Source: Rikenellaceae bacterium | GTDB lineage: Bacteria; Bacteroidota; Bacteroidia; Bacteroidales; Rikenellaceae | Direction of reading: 5' to 3' | Length of the DNA stretch: 7,141 bases | NCBI GenBank assembly: GCA_021203585.1 | Contig: JAJQAW010000069.1 | Span: forward strand, 466 to 7,606 | Shown here: positions 7,122 to 7,141 of the stretch, piece by piece | How the letters are laid out: each line of letters opens with the position of its first letter | Numbering within the stretch: the first letter of the stretch is position 1 | Translations under genes and position numbers: made by a program | Notes under the pieces: generated by a model | Databases searched by the model: none | Seen by the model: the letters and a program-made list of their open reading frames with translations, nothing else | Told to the model about the DNA's origin: nothing

Positions 7122-7141
7122 TGTAATTAATTATAGGGATT

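Noticed and set aside
7122..7141. TATAAT-like hexamer just upstream of gene 1
   Set aside because: It is about ten bases from the ATG, no -33 element fits in the window, and it does not match the Bacteroides TAnnTTTG pattern. AT-rich leader sequence explains it.

Overview
The window looks like part of a type V (FimA/Mfa-like) pilus or surface-adhesin operon from a member of the Bacteroidales. The grounds are several proteins with fimbrillin-like folds, Bacteroidetes-type lipoprotein signals, starts without a clear Shine-Dalgarno sequence, and short gene gaps on one strand. GC content looks moderate, near 50% by eye. The genus cannot be told from this sequence. No RNA gene, insertion sequence, CRISPR array or invertible element was seen. 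Everything that looks real is on the minus strand, so the text below follows transcription from high to low coordinates.

Gene 1 (7121 to 3330) is a lipoprotein built from five fimbrillin-like domains in a row, 1263 residues if read through. The frame is never shifted, but two in-frame stops, TAA at 4298-4296 and TGA at 3581-3579, cut it into pieces of 941, 238 and 82 codons. Gene 2 (3314 to 2260) begins 15 bases after gene 1 and is a single-domain fimbrillin of about 350 residues. A run of nine G shifts its frame, and the cysteine expected in its lipobox is a tyrosine. Gene 3 (2247 to 74) begins 12 bases after gene 2 and joins a fimbrillin-like domain to a GLUG-type beta-helix rich in cysteine, an arrangement that suits a tip adhesin. 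Its signal peptide is out of frame with its only nearby ATG, by one base in a short A run. Gene 4 starts at 46, 27 bases after gene 3, and leaves the window after 15 codons.

Working model: genes 1 to 3 encode exported lipoproteins that would be structural or adhesive subunits of one surface fibre, expressed as one transcript. Each of the three complete genes carries at least one lesion (five in all), while the sequence outside the lesions still reads as conserved, regularly spaced fimbrillin. Three explanations remain open: recent loss of a pilus operon, on/off switching at the homopolymer tracts (possible only for genes 2 and 3), or sequencing/assembly error. The two stops and the Cys-to-Tyr change can all be produced by C:G to T:A transitions, which favours recent decay a little for those three sites.
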